A DNA stretch of 64,000 nucleotides from an uncultured Pseudomonadota bacterium (GCA_903844155.1 CAIMSU010000366.1:1-64000), one strand, 5' to 3'. Positions 34,253 to 43,731 are shown, counted from the stretch's first letter. Program-made: numbers and translations. The notes: a model not told the origin generated them from the letters alone.

Positions 34253-35602
34253 ATGCCGCCAGCCACGCAGTCCATCGCCCCCGTTGCCGCCAAGCCGAAC
34301 GCCAAGGTGCTCCGCCTCGGGTTGATCAAGGAGGGCAAGGTCTCCGAGCGCATCACGAAGCTCGGCGAGGTGGTCGGCGTTGGCGAGAGCCAACGAAATC
34401 TCTTCCAGATCTCGGACGCGAAGCTCGGGCAGCGGCTCGAGATGTTCATCCCGCAGCGTGAAGGGTACCTGCTGCAGGTGCCCGACTGGGTCGAGGGGAT
34501 GATCCAGACGAAGGACGGGATGAAGTCGCTGAAGGATCTGCGGTCGACCGCGCAGAAGAAGGGGGACCTGTATGTGTACCTCCTCGACGACAAGATGCGC
34601 GGCAAGCTGGTCATCGGCACCAGCAGCATCCTCTTCCAGTTCGTCCCCGCGCCTCCCCAGCCCGAGCGCGCGATGTCCGCCTCGGACTTTCGGGCAAAGT
34701 TCTACGACGACGAGGATCCGCTGTTCCTCGCCCTCCTCGGCACGCTCTCCGTCGTCGCCGCCGCGTTCCTCTGCTACCTCGCGATCACGCCCCGGCCGGA
34801 TGACTCGGAGCTCGTCACCCTCGACGACGTCACCAAGCTCCTCGACAAGGACATCAAGCCCATCGCGATTGATGTCCAGCAGCCGCAGGACGACGGCAAC
34901 AAGCCCGCCGAGGACAAGCCGAAGGACAAGCCGGCGCCCAAGGACGACAAGTCCAACCAGGCGCCGCCGCAGGCCGCCACCCCCCAGTCCGCCGCCCAGC
35001 AGGTCGCGCAGAAGTCGCTCCTGCTCCAGGCGCTCGGCACGACCGGCGTCGGAACCACCGGCGACACAGCGGTGGACATCCTCGGCGATCAAGCAGCCAT
35101 CCAGGGCCTCGACCACGCGCTCGCTGGCGTTACGGGCGCGCAGCAGGCCGACGCGTCGAACATCGGCAAGACACAGGCCGGCGGCGCCGGTGGGCGTGGA
35201 GACGTCACGGTTGGCGTGGCTACCGCGGGTGGCGGCACCGCCGCGGTTGGCGGCAACGTGGAGGTCAAGGTCAAGCGGCCGGTCGTCGCGGAGGGCGAGG
35301 TGAGCAGCGACGCCGATGCTGGTACCGTCGGCCAGATCAAGTCCGTCGTCAGCAAGCGCAACGGCACGTTCGCGAGCTGCGATCAAACGGCGCTCAAGCA
35401 GAACCCGGACCTCAAGGGTCGAATCGTGGTCGGGTGGTCCATCAACGCCGGCAAGGTCGGCAACGTGCATGTGGTCACGAACAGCACGGGCGACGATCAG
35501 CTCGGCACCTGCTTTGCCACCGTCGTCCGCGGCCTGCGCTTTGACCCGTCCATCACCCAGGAAGTCGACGGGTACACCTGGGCGGTCTCCGGCGCGAACT
35601 GA
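34253..35602 (+). CDS. AgmX/PglI C-terminal-domain protein (TonB-like energy transducer)
   Basis: 449 residues. N-terminal cytoplasmic FHA-like region (20-145) ends with the family block SSILFQFVPAPP. One membrane helix (about 163-185, FLALLGTLSVVAAAFLCYLAI) leads to a Pro/Lys/Asp linker, a Gly/Ala-rich stretch and a C-terminal domain of the AgmX/PglI tail type. In the tail, ASCDQTALKQNPDLKGRIVVGWSI and GTCFATVVRGLRF carry the two conserved Cys. In myxobacteria such proteins span the periplasm as TonB-like partners of Agl TolQ/R motors. ATG 34253 chosen; no strong ribosome site is visible because the palindromic element ends just upstream. Confidence 0.85.
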   Translation: MPPATQSIAPVAAKPNAKVLRLGLIKEGKVSERITKLGEVVGVGESQRNLFQISDAKLGQRLEMFIPQREGYLLQVPDWVEGMIQTKDGMKSLKDLRSTAQKKGDLYVYLLDDKMRGKLVIGTSSILFQFVPAPPQPERAMSASDFRAKFYDDEDPLFLALLGTLSVVAAAFLCYLAITPRPDDSELVTLDDVTKLLDKDIKPIAIDVQQPQDDGNKPAEDKPKDKPAPKDDKSNQAPPQAATPQSAAQQVAQKSLLLQALGTTGVGTTGDTAVDILGDQAAIQGLDHALAGVTGAQQADASNIGKTQAGGAGGRGDVTVGVATAGGGTAAVGGNVEVKVKRPVVAEGEVSSDADAGTVGQIKSVVSKRNGTFASCDQTALKQNPDLKGRIVVGWSINAGKVGNVHVVTNSTGDDQLGTCFATVVRGLRFDPSITQEVDGYTWAVSGAN

Positions 35603-35937
35603 GCGCGGGGCCTGTTGGGGGGCTGGGCGGCTCGGTCGGCCCCTCGCCGGTCCAGACACTTCGCGGAACGCCGCGTCGATCCGTCGCGGGTTCGCTTTGG
35701 TGTGCGGACCCTCGCGCATTGCCGCACGGTGCGATGGGTAAGCCTTTGCCGGTCCCTGACAGGAATGGGGAGAGTCCAGCGGTCCCGGTGCACTGATCAA
35801 GGACGCACACGAGGCCCGTCATGCAGCCGACCAGCAAATCCCCCTTCGGCCCCACGGGTACGCCGCCGGGTATACAACATTTCGACAGGGTGCGCCGCGC
35901 GCCATCCGGCTATGCTGGTGATCACCGGAGAACCGAG
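35603..35937. other. Intergenic region after the PglI-like gene
   Basis: 335 bp without a supportable gene. A weak hairpin (GTGCGG...CCGCAC, about 35701-35726) lies near the middle, and small AT-rich spots (GGGTATACAACATTTCG near 35870) could hold the promoter of the next three-gene cluster. No repeat shared with other parts of the window was seen. Confidence 0.4.
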
Positions 35938-36498
35938 ATGACCCAGTCCGCGTATCGGTCGCTGTCGCTCGCCGCTTTGCTGCTCGTTGCGCTGGTTGGT
36001 CGCGCGCGCGCCGCCGAGCCCGATATCTCGACCGCTGTCGAGCAGTCCGCGTCGCTGTCCATGACGGACAAGCTCAAGTTCGCGGAGGGTGCCGTTGGCA
36101 CGACCCAGGGCTGGGTCAGTGCACTCCAGGCGCTCAAGGACGCGGCCCTGAAGGATCGCGCGCTGACGGACGACGAACGCCGCGCCCTGATCGCCTGCTA
36201 CGACAAGGTGCTGACGCCCTTGAACGCGTTCCTGAGCACGATGCACAAGTCCGCGAACGAGATGCAGGCGGACATGGTGGCGGGCGACGATGCCCACGTG
36301 GACCTGCTCTTCAAGCAGATCGCCGTTGTCTACAAGCTCGCCGTCGCCAAGCAGGCGGAGTCCATGGTCTGCACGTCGAACCCGGATGGGGCCACGGCAA
36401 ATGGGGATCAGGTCACGAGCCTTGACGGCCCCCCGGACTCCAACACCGCCGTCACCGACGTGGTGGTACCGCCTACAGTCGTCGTGACGGCCAACTGA
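35938..36498 (+). CDS. Secreted helical protein of unknown function
   Basis: 186 residues. Signal peptide (1-25, ARAAEP at the cleavage site) and a mature part predicted to be helical (about 35-145, rich in Ala/Lys/Asp/Leu), with a Thr/Val tail. No domain recognised. ATG 35938 has GGAG about 7 bases before it. It stops 5 bp before the outer-membrane barrel gene, so it is probably cotranscribed with the export pair and may be a periplasmic adaptor. Role is inference. Confidence 0.65.
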   Translation: MTQSAYRSLSLAALLLVALVGRARAAEPDISTAVEQSASLSMTDKLKFAEGAVGTTQGWVSALQALKDAALKDRALTDDERRALIACYDKVLTPLNAFLSTMHKSANEMQADMVAGDDAHVDLLFKQIAVVYKLAVAKQAESMVCTSNPDGATANGDQVTSLDGPPDSNTAVTDVVVPPTVVVTAN

Positions 36499-36503
36499 GA
36501 CCC

Positions 36504-37883
36504 GTGACGCTTCGCCCGACCGGCATCGTTCCTGCGCTTTTCGTCCTGCTGCTGGCGAGTCCGGTGGCACAGGCGGGGGCTGGGGATCACATCCACTCGG
36601 GTCAGCTCGTCATCACGCCGTCGGTGACCTTTGGCACGACCTACCACTCGAACATCTACCTCTCGGACGGCAGCGCGGACTCCCCGACCGTCGGCGCCCC
36701 GGCGATCCTCGTCGAGCCGCAGGTCAAGCTGACGCTCCCCAAGAAGGATCTGCAGCTCGACTGGGAGCTTGGCTACCACCTCAAGAAGTTCCTCGACCTC
36801 GCGCCGGGAGACCCATACAACGTCCAGAACCTCGACCGGTTCAACGAGGTCGACAGCACGCTGGGCTTCGTTGGCTTCAAGCGCAGCGCGGTCGGGATGA
36901 TGTTCGGCGACGTGTTCTCGATCTCCAACTACCCGGCCGAGCTGGCGACGAGCGACTCGGATGCGAACGTCATCGTGACCTCCAACGATGCGCAGGGCGG
37001 GGTGGTGCTCCGACCAGGATCCGCGCTGGACATCGACGTGCTCGGGCAGGTCGGCATCGACAACTACAACATCCCCGGGGTGTTGCAGGAGAACGCGACG
37101 ACCTTCAACTACAACAACCGCGCCAGCTACGGGCCGATCCTCAACGCCAACTGGCGCTTCTTGCCCAAGACCACGATGGTGAGCGACAACTCGGTCCTCT
37201 GGAACAACTGGAAGGACAACCTCATCGCCTCCATCGGCCCCCAGACCGCGGGTGCCGACTACGGCAACTACATCGGGAAGCCCGATTCGATCGCGTGGCG
37301 CACGCTCTGGGGCATCAAGGGCCAGTTCACCCAGAAGATCGGCGCGGAGATCGAGCTTGGCTACGGGGAGGCCTACTACGACGAGCAGACCGTGCTCGAT
37401 CAGGCCGGCTCGATCGCGAGCGACAGCGCGGAGCTGGATCTCAACACCGGTCAGGAGAGCTTCGACAAGGATCTCAAGGGTCTGAAGGACGGCTCGCTCG
37501 TGAACGTCCAACTCGCCTACGCGCCCGCGAAGACGCAGACCGTCACGCTCGGGTACAAGAAGGACTTCCAGGACGCGGTGTTCACCAACTACGTTGCCTA
37601 CAACTATGTTTTCGCCCGCTACGGGGGCACGTACTTCAAGCACATGGGGGTCGGCGCCGAGCTTGGTTTGCGGTACGACGCGTACCACGGCGAGGTGCAT
37701 CGGACCGATCGCAACCTCTCCGCGAAGGCGGAGGTCGGCTACAAGTTCACGAGCTTCCTCGATGCATCTTTGAGCGGCGGGTGGGCGCAACGGTCCTGTG
37801 CGGTGTCCGGCTGCGAGGGCGTGTTCTACGCGACCCAGTACGACGATTTCTGGTCCGAGCTTTCTGTGACGGCCACCTATTGA
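36504..37883 (+). CDS. Outer-membrane beta-barrel protein, probable polysaccharide export porin
   Basis: 459 residues. Signal peptide 1-24 (ends AQA), then alternating amphipathic strands rich in Tyr, Asn, Gly and Trp through the C-terminal SELSVTATY, an outer-membrane insertion-like end (final aromatic Tyr). Size allows about 16-18 strands. Directly downstream is a short OPX (Wza-like) protein without its own membrane span. This pairing matches the barrel plus short-OPX exporters of Myxococcus xanthus (EpsX/EpsY, WzpX/WzpS types). Family naming is by layout; the exact subfamily is not certain. GTG start at 36504, 5 bp after the previous stop. Confidence 0.75.
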   Translation: MTLRPTGIVPALFVLLLASPVAQAGAGDHIHSGQLVITPSVTFGTTYHSNIYLSDGSADSPTVGAPAILVEPQVKLTLPKKDLQLDWELGYHLKKFLDLAPGDPYNVQNLDRFNEVDSTLGFVGFKRSAVGMMFGDVFSISNYPAELATSDSDANVIVTSNDAQGGVVLRPGSALDIDVLGQVGIDNYNIPGVLQENATTFNYNNRASYGPILNANWRFLPKTTMVSDNSVLWNNWKDNLIASIGPQTAGADYGNYIGKPDSIAWRTLWGIKGQFTQKIGAEIELGYGEAYYDEQTVLDQAGSIASDSAELDLNTGQESFDKDLKGLKDGSLVNVQLAYAPAKTQTVTLGYKKDFQDAVFTNYVAYNYVFARYGGTYFKHMGVGAELGLRYDAYHGEVHRTDRNLSAKAEVGYKFTSFLDASLSGGWAQRSCAVSGCEGVFYATQYDDFWSELSVTATY

Positions 37884-37943
37884 TCAGCGGCGAATTCTGG
37901 CTGTTTCCGGCAGAAGTTGCGATAGACTGAATCCGGAGGTCTC

Positions 37944-38735
37944 TTGCTCCTCGTCCTCCTGGCCACCCTGTACGCTCGCGCGGCCGACGGCGTCGCCGAA
38001 GTCCTTGACTACCAGATCGGGCCGGGCGACGTGCTTTATCTCGAGGTTGTCGGCCAGCCCGACATGACGGGGGAGGAGCGCGTTTCTGGAGACGGGAACA
38101 TCATGGTCCCGGAGGCCAAGTCCGTGCCGATCGCTGGTCTCACCCTGGACCAGGCGCGCGACGCGATCATCGGCACCTTGGCGGCGGGCTACCTGCGGAA
38201 TCCCCAGGTCGTGCTCAACGTCAAGGAGTTCGCGAGCAAGAAGATCGCGGTGAGCGGCGGGGTGAAGACGCCGGACAGCTACGCGATGGAGGGCGGTCGG
38301 TCGCGCCTCTCGGATGTGCTCCTGCGCGCGGGTGGGCTTGTGGACCCGGCGGCGCCGCGGGCGGAGGTCTGGCGCGACGTTCAGGGCGTCCGCCACATCA
38401 TCCCCGTGGACCTGGAGCGCTTGCGGCGGGGCGAGGCTGAGGGCGACATCGAGCTGCTCGCGGGCGACACGGTGTACGTCCCTCAGGTCGACCAGGTCTA
38501 CGTCGACGGGCAGGTGGGAAAGCCGGGGGGCGTGGCGTACCGCGACGGGATGAAGCTCACGGAGGCGATCGCGCAGGCCGGGAGCGTGACGTCGTTGGGC
38601 CGGGAGCAGGCGGTGACCATCACGCGGGACGGCGAGCAGATCCGCGTGAACCTCAAGCGGGTGCTCGCGGGAAAAGAGGCGGACTTCGCGCTCAAGCCGA
38701 AGGACCACATCTACATCCCGGAGTCGACCTTCTGA
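37944..38735 (+). CDS. Polysaccharide export (OPX) protein, short Wza-like
   Basis: 263 residues. Signal peptide (MLLVLLATLYARA) followed by a Poly_export domain (YQIGPGDVLYLEVVGQPD to NPQVVLNVKEF) and two SLBB-like segments (KIAVSGGVKTPDSY; VYVDGQVGKPGGVAY). There is no C-terminal amphipathic helix and no lipobox, so it cannot form its own outer-membrane pore as Wza does. It should dock on the barrel encoded upstream. The TTG start at 37944 is supported by GGAGG 4 bases upstream. No glycosyltransferases are nearby, so the exported polymer must be made elsewhere. Confidence 0.88.
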   Translation: MLLVLLATLYARAADGVAEVLDYQIGPGDVLYLEVVGQPDMTGEERVSGDGNIMVPEAKSVPIAGLTLDQARDAIIGTLAAGYLRNPQVVLNVKEFASKKIAVSGGVKTPDSYAMEGGRSRLSDVLLRAGGLVDPAAPRAEVWRDVQGVRHIIPVDLERLRRGEAEGDIELLAGDTVYVPQVDQVYVDGQVGKPGGVAYRDGMKLTEAIAQAGSVTSLGREQAVTITRDGEQIRVNLKRVLAGKEADFALKPKDHIYIPESTF

Positions 38736-38816
38736 AGGCAGCTTCATGCCTGATCAAGCGGGGGAGGTGACACGTCAAGGGAATAGGGGTAGCATGTACC
38801 GTTGACGGAGCTACCG

Positions 38817-41800
38817 GTGGCAAGAGTACGTGCGGCGCAGGCGATGATCCCAGAGTCCACCTCGTCCTCGGCGGCGCCTGAGCGAACCCAGGCGCCACGG
38901 GCGCTGGAGGCCCGGGCAAAGCCGCGTTCCTCGGGAACAAGCAAGCGCCGGAAGTCCCCGACGCTCACGGTTGCCCCCGCGGCGACCGCCAACCCCCACG
39001 TGGAGCAGGCGATGCTCCTTGCGGGGCTTGGCGCCTGCGGATTCATCGCGTTGGCGCTTGGTTCCTGGCATTCGACGGACACGAGCTTCTCCGTGGTCGG
39101 GCACGGGCCGGCGCGAAACGTCGTCGGTAGCCTTGGTGCGGTCATCGCGGATCTGCTGCTGCAGGGCTTCGGCTACGCGTCCTGGGCGGTCGTTGGCGTG
39201 GCGGCGATGATCGCGCTCCGGCTCGCGGGCCGGCGGGTTGGTGGCTGGATGTCGTCGCTGCTTGGCGGATTCGCCTTCGTCTCCCTCGCGATCGGCGTTG
39301 AGCTCGTGGTCGGGGTGCCTGGGACGGCGTTTCCGGCGGGCGGGCTGGTGGGCGCGCTCGGCGTGCGCTTCCTGGTGCCCGAGCTGGGGCGCGCGGGTAC
39401 CGGTATCGGGGTTGGGGTCGCGCTGGTCACGAGCTTGACCGTGCTGTTCAAGATCAACTGGCAGCCGATGTTCGCGCGGGCGGTCGAGCGGGTGCAGACG
39501 GGCGTGCCCGCTGCAGCGCGCGCGGTCGGGTCGTTTGGCGGTGCGGCGGTACGCGCCGGGGCCAGCGGTGTCGGCGCCATGCGTGATCGGCTGCGGCCGG
39601 TGCCTCAAGACGAGGATGAGGAGGCCGACGGAGGCGACGAGGACGAGCGCGACGATGTCGCCAGCGAGCTGGAGGCCCCTCCCAGGCTTACGGCTACCCC
39701 CCCTCGGCTGACGACGACGACGTCCCAGCCCGTGCGGCTCACGAACACCGACCGGCCCCGCCTTACCGAGGATCGCCCCCGACTCCCCGAGCCGGCCCGT
39801 CCTCGCCAGCCCCCGGTCCGCTCGGAGCGCCCCTCGCTTCCGGATGTCCCCTCTGTCGACCTCCCCGCGCCCCCCAGCGTCTGGGCCTCGCGCGCGGTGC
39901 CCGACCTGCTCCCCATCGACGACATCGACCGTGACGCACCGACGCAGCACTCGGCGCGGGAGCTGGTCGAAGTCGAGTGGGAGCGCACGCAGAACCCGTC
40001 GCGCGCCACCGTGACAGGCGGCGACGCTGGGTCGAGGCCGTCGCCGACCCGACCGGAGCCCGCATCCCGCGCGGAGCCACCAGCCCGGCCGTCGCTCTCG
40101 GCCCCGCCCCGCGCCGCCGATCCACCGTCGCGGTTCGATGCAGGCCTCTCAGCCTACGCGTCCGGGGACCGCGCGTCCGTCTCGGCTCGCCCCTCCGTTG
40201 CGGCCCCACCGTCGCCCCGGGCCGCTGCTGCCGAAACCGCCCGTGCGCCCGTCGCCGCGCTGCCGTCAGACCCCGCCGACCTTCCGTCGCCCGCCGCCCT
40301 GCCCGTAGCCCAGCCGCGTCGCCAGGGCGCTTCACTCGCCCCGCTCGCTCCGACCGTCAGCCCCGGCAACCTGCGTTCGGGGGGCGTGAACGACGATGGG
40401 CGCGCCGTCCGCGTTCCCGTCGCCGCCCAGCGGCCCTACGAGCTGCCACCCCTCTCCCTCCTCGACCACCACCCCGAGATCGTGACCGCCACGGACGAGG
40501 CGGTGCTCCACGAGCTGGCGCACACACTGACCGCGAAGCTCCTGGATTTTGGCGTGGAGGGGCGCGTGACGGCGATCCGGCCCGGCCCGGTCATCACCAT
40601 GTTCGAGTACGAGCCCTCGCCCGGCGTCAAGCTCTCCAAGATCGAGTCGCTGGAGGACGACCTCGCCATGGCGCTGAAGGCGATGAGCGTCCGCATCATC
40701 GCGCCGATCCCAGGTCGCGGGGTTGTCGGCGTGGAGATCCCGAACGAGAAGCGCCAGACCGTCTGGTCGCGGGACTGCTTCAGCTCGAAGGAATTCCGCG
40801 ATCCAACGCGGGCTTTGCCGGTCGTGCTCGGCAAGGACACCGAGGGCCGGCCGTATGTCGCCGACCTGCAGCAGATGCCCCACTTGCTCGTTGGTGGGAC
40901 GACGGGTGCTGGCAAGAGCGTGGGCGTCAACGCGATGCTGTGCTCGTTGCTCCTGACGCGCACGCCCGAAGAGCTTCGGTTCATCCTGGTGGATCCGAAG
41001 ATGCTCGAATTCGAGATGTATAAGGACATCCCGCACCTCCTGCACCCGGTGGTCACCGAGGCAAAGCTGGCCTCCGCTGTGCTGAAGTGGGCGTGCGTGG
41101 AGATGGACGAGCGCTACGAGCTGCTCGCCCGCTGGCAGACCCGCAACATCGAGGGCTACAACCAACGCGTCGAGGAGGAGTCCAAGGATTGGACGCCCGA
41201 GAAGGCCAGGAAGTTCGCACCGAAGGACTGGCCAGAAGGGGACCTGCTCCCCGCGCCGAGGAAGCTGGCCTACATCGTCATCGTGATCGACGAGCTGTCC
41301 GACCTGATGATGGTGGCCAAGAAGGACGTGGAGGTCAGCATCGCGCGCGTTGCCCAGAAGGCGCGCGCCAGCGGCATCCACCTCATCGTCGCAACGCAGC
41401 GCCCGAGCGTGGACGTCATCACCGGATTGATCAAGGCCAACCTTCCCTCCCGACTCGCCTACCAGGTTCGGCAGGTGAACGACGGTCGCACGATCCTCGA
41501 CCAGAAGGGCGCCGAGACGCTGCTCGGCAAGGGCGACCTGCTCTTCCTCGGCCGTACCGGCGGACTTGTCCGCTGTCATGCGCCGTTCTTGACCGACAAC
41601 GAGGTGCGGCGCATCACCGACCACTGTCGCGCCCAGGGTGCGCCCGAGTACGCGCCCCCCATCCGCATGGACGAGGGCGAGGGCATGAGCGACGACGATC
41701 TCGCCGCGGAGAAGGACGAGAAGTACGATCGGGCGCTCGATTTTGCGATCGAGAAGGGCCGGATCTCGACGTCGATGATCCAGCGCCACCTTGGCGTGGG

Positions 41801-41903
41801 GTACAACAAAGCGGCGAAGATCATGGAGATCATGGAGCAGGAGGGCGTGGTCGGGCCCGCGGACGGCGCCAAGGCCCGCGAAGTGCTCATCCAGGCGCGC
41901 TGA
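38817..41903 (+). CDS. ftsK: DNA translocase FtsK/SpoIIIE
   Basis: 1028 residues. Four membrane helices (about 65-210), a Pro/Arg/Ala-rich linker (230-490) and the RecA-like motor: Walker A GGTTGAGKSVGVNAM, Walker B VIVIDELSDLM. The C-terminal winged-helix gamma domain (KGRISTSMIQRHLGVGYNKAAKIMEIME) recognises KOPS/SRS sites. FtsK moves chromosomes at the division septum. Start: GTG 38817 has GGAG six bases upstream; TTG 38802 would add 5 residues. A hairpin GGTAGC...GCTACC (38788-38815) lies over this ribosome site and could tune translation. Confidence 0.95.
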   Translation: MARVRAAQAMIPESTSSSAAPERTQAPRALEARAKPRSSGTSKRRKSPTLTVAPAATANPHVEQAMLLAGLGACGFIALALGSWHSTDTSFSVVGHGPARNVVGSLGAVIADLLLQGFGYASWAVVGVAAMIALRLAGRRVGGWMSSLLGGFAFVSLAIGVELVVGVPGTAFPAGGLVGALGVRFLVPELGRAGTGIGVGVALVTSLTVLFKINWQPMFARAVERVQTGVPAAARAVGSFGGAAVRAGASGVGAMRDRLRPVPQDEDEEADGGDEDERDDVASELEAPPRLTATPPRLTTTTSQPVRLTNTDRPRLTEDRPRLPEPARPRQPPVRSERPSLPDVPSVDLPAPPSVWASRAVPDLLPIDDIDRDAPTQHSARELVEVEWERTQNPSRATVTGGDAGSRPSPTRPEPASRAEPPARPSLSAPPRAADPPSRFDAGLSAYASGDRASVSARPSVAAPPSPRAAAAETARAPVAALPSDPADLPSPAALPVAQPRRQGASLAPLAPTVSPGNLRSGGVNDDGRAVRVPVAAQRPYELPPLSLLDHHPEIVTATDEAVLHELAHTLTAKLLDFGVEGRVTAIRPGPVITMFEYEPSPGVKLSKIESLEDDLAMALKAMSVRIIAPIPGRGVVGVEIPNEKRQTVWSRDCFSSKEFRDPTRALPVVLGKDTEGRPYVADLQQMPHLLVGGTTGAGKSVGVNAMLCSLLLTRTPEELRFILVDPKMLEFEMYKDIPHLLHPVVTEAKLASAVLKWACVEMDERYELLARWQTRNIEGYNQRVEEESKDWTPEKARKFAPKDWPEGDLLPAPRKLAYIVIVIDELSDLMMVAKKDVEVSIARVAQKARASGIHLIVATQRPSVDVITGLIKANLPSRLAYQVRQVNDGRTILDQKGAETLLGKGDLLFLGRTGGLVRCHAPFLTDNEVRRITDHCRAQGAPEYAPPIRMDEGEGMSDDDLAAEKDEKYDRALDFAIEKGRISTSMIQRHLGVGYNKAAKIMEIMEQEGVVGPADGAKAREVLIQAR

Positions 41904-41931
41904 GGGGCGCTGGTTCGGCTATGATCGGCTG

Positions 41932-42954
41932 ATGTTGCCACTCGTCTTCTTGACGGTCGCCGGCACGGGCTGCATTCAGTTCAGCCCGGGGGACACCGGG
42001 GCGGGGGACACGGCAGTGTCCGACGTGGACACCCGGGTGGACAGCGCTTCGGACACGGACACCCACCGGGACAGCGCCTCGGACACCGACACCCAGGCCG
42101 ACAGCGGTACGCCGTGCGATGCCGGGTCACCGATCGACACGGCGACGCCCTGCGATCATGGCGTCACCACGCAGGCCGGCATCGATTTTGTCGGCATGTG
42201 TCCTACCGTCTACGAGATGGGCTGCACCGCAGCGGAGTACGATACCGCCGGGAACAACGACTGCGACGGGGACGAGACGCTCCACGCCGTGAAGCTCACC
42301 CAACCCTTCGTGATCGGCGTTTCGGAGGTGACCCAGGACCAGTTCTACGCGACGATGGGCTACCAGCCGTCCGCGATCGAAGGCGGAGCACTTCCGGTCG
42401 AGACCGTGACCTGGTCCGAGGGGGCGGCGTTTGCCAACGCGCTGTCCGACGCTGCCGGTTTGGGGGATTGCTACGCCTGCAGCGGCGACGGGGCGACCGT
42501 TGAATGTGCCGTCAGCGTCGACGCTTATGCCTGCGACGGCTACCGACTGCCGACGGAGGCGGAGTGGGAGGCCGCTGCGCGATGCGGGGACGACCAGCTC
42601 TACGCCGGGTCCGACACCATCGATGATGTCGGCTGGTACGCGGACAACAGCGGTGCCTCGACGCATGAGGTCGACATGCTGCAGGCCAACGCCTGCGGCA
42701 TCTACGACATGACCGGAAACGTCTGGGAGTGGGTCCAGGACTACCTCGCCGACTACACCGGCGACCCGGCGTACTGCGAGACCGACAACACGGCGGTCAA
42801 CCCGGACGGTCCGCTCACGGGGGCGCATCGGGTGATGCGCGGGGGCGGGTACAACGTGCCGGCGAAGCTCGCCCGGGTCCCCAACCGGGGCGACTCGTCG
42901 CCGTCGGACGCGGCAGACGGGCTCGGGCTTCGGCTGGCGCGGTCCGTGCGGTAG
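41932..42954 (+). CDS. Putative lipoprotein with SUMF1/formylglycine-generating-enzyme-like domain
   Basis: 340 residues. Short signal MLPLVFLTVAGTGC with a Cys that may be lipidated, then an Asp/Thr/Ser repeat linker (DTD, DTH, DSASD units, about 18-60) and a FGE-sulfatase (SUMF1) domain. Motifs GVSEVTQDQFYATMG, RLPTEAEWEAAARCG, GNVWEWVQDYL and VMRGGGYN are intact. FGE proteins oxidise a sulfatase Cys, but many SUMF1 proteins are only binding domains. The catalytic Cys pair was not identified, so activity is uncertain. The start ATG at 41932 has no strong ribosome site. It lies 28 bp after ftsK. Confidence 0.8.
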   Translation: MLPLVFLTVAGTGCIQFSPGDTGAGDTAVSDVDTRVDSASDTDTHRDSASDTDTQADSGTPCDAGSPIDTATPCDHGVTTQAGIDFVGMCPTVYEMGCTAAEYDTAGNNDCDGDETLHAVKLTQPFVIGVSEVTQDQFYATMGYQPSAIEGGALPVETVTWSEGAAFANALSDAAGLGDCYACSGDGATVECAVSVDAYACDGYRLPTEAEWEAAARCGDDQLYAGSDTIDDVGWYADNSGASTHEVDMLQANACGIYDMTGNVWEWVQDYLADYTGDPAYCETDNTAVNPDGPLTGAHRVMRGGGYNVPAKLARVPNRGDSSPSDAADGLGLRLARSVR

Positions 42955-43074
42955 GGGTGGTTGCGCGGCGTTGGTGGATGCGCTAACCGCCACAGCGCGC
43001 CGGGCTCCCCGGTGCAAACGTACGACTTGTCGCGACCGCCTTCGGGTATCGGCTCGTCCAATGCGAGGTAGATC

Positions 43075-43731
43075 ATGGGCAAGAACAACCAGATGGGAAT
43101 GATCGGCCGTAAGGTCGGGATGACGCAGATGTTCGACGCGGCCGGTGCGGCCCTCGGCGTGACGGTCATCGAGCTCGGGCCGAACACGGTGTTGCAGGCG
43201 AAGACGGCCTCGGGTGTCGACGGCTACTCGGCGTTGCAGCTCGGCTTCGGCCAGCGCAAGCGCGCGCGCGTGACCAAGGCCGAGCAGGGCCACTACAAGG
43301 TGTCCGGCGAGACGCTCCCCCGGTACGTCCACGAGATCCGCGTCCCGGACGCGACTGTCGCGGCCCACGCCGTCGGCAGCGTGCTGACCGTTGCTGATGT
43401 CTTCAAGGCCGGCATCCGCGTGGACGTCACTGGCACGTCCAAGGGCTGCGGCTTTTCGGGCGTCATGAAGCGCCACAACTTCAAGGGCTTCAAGCGCACC
43501 CACGGCGTCCACGAGTACCACCGTCACGGCGGCTCGATCGGCACGCGCCTCACCCCCGGAATGACCTTCAAGGGCGTCGGGATGCCTGGGCACATGGGCG
43601 ACAGCAAGGTCACCCAGCAGGGCCTGCTGGTGCACAAGATCGACGTTGAGCGCAACCTCATCATCGTGAAGGGCGGCGTGCCGGGCAAGGATGGATCGAA
43701 CGTCGTCGTCCGGTTTGGCGTGAAGAAGTAG
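43075..43731 (+). CDS. rplC: 50S ribosomal protein L3 (isolated from the S10 operon)
   Basis: 218 residues. The family blocks MGMIGRKVGMTQMFD, GFSGVMKRHNFKGF, THGVHEYHRHGGSIG and MPGHMGDSKVT are complete, and the length is normal. L3 binds 23S rRNA near the peptidyl transferase centre. Normally rplC follows rpsJ and precedes rplD, rplW and rplB. Here it stands alone between a SUMF1 lipoprotein and a convergent UbiB-type kinase. GAGG lies 6 bases before the ATG. Either a second copy or a relocated sole copy. Confidence 0.93.
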   Translation: MGKNNQMGMIGRKVGMTQMFDAAGAALGVTVIELGPNTVLQAKTASGVDGYSALQLGFGQRKRARVTKAEQGHYKVSGETLPRYVHEIRVPDATVAAHAVGSVLTVADVFKAGIRVDVTGTSKGCGFSGVMKRHNFKGFKRTHGVHEYHRHGGSIGTRLTPGMTFKGVGMPGHMGDSKVTQQGLLVHKIDVERNLIIVKGGVPGKDGSNVVVRFGVKK

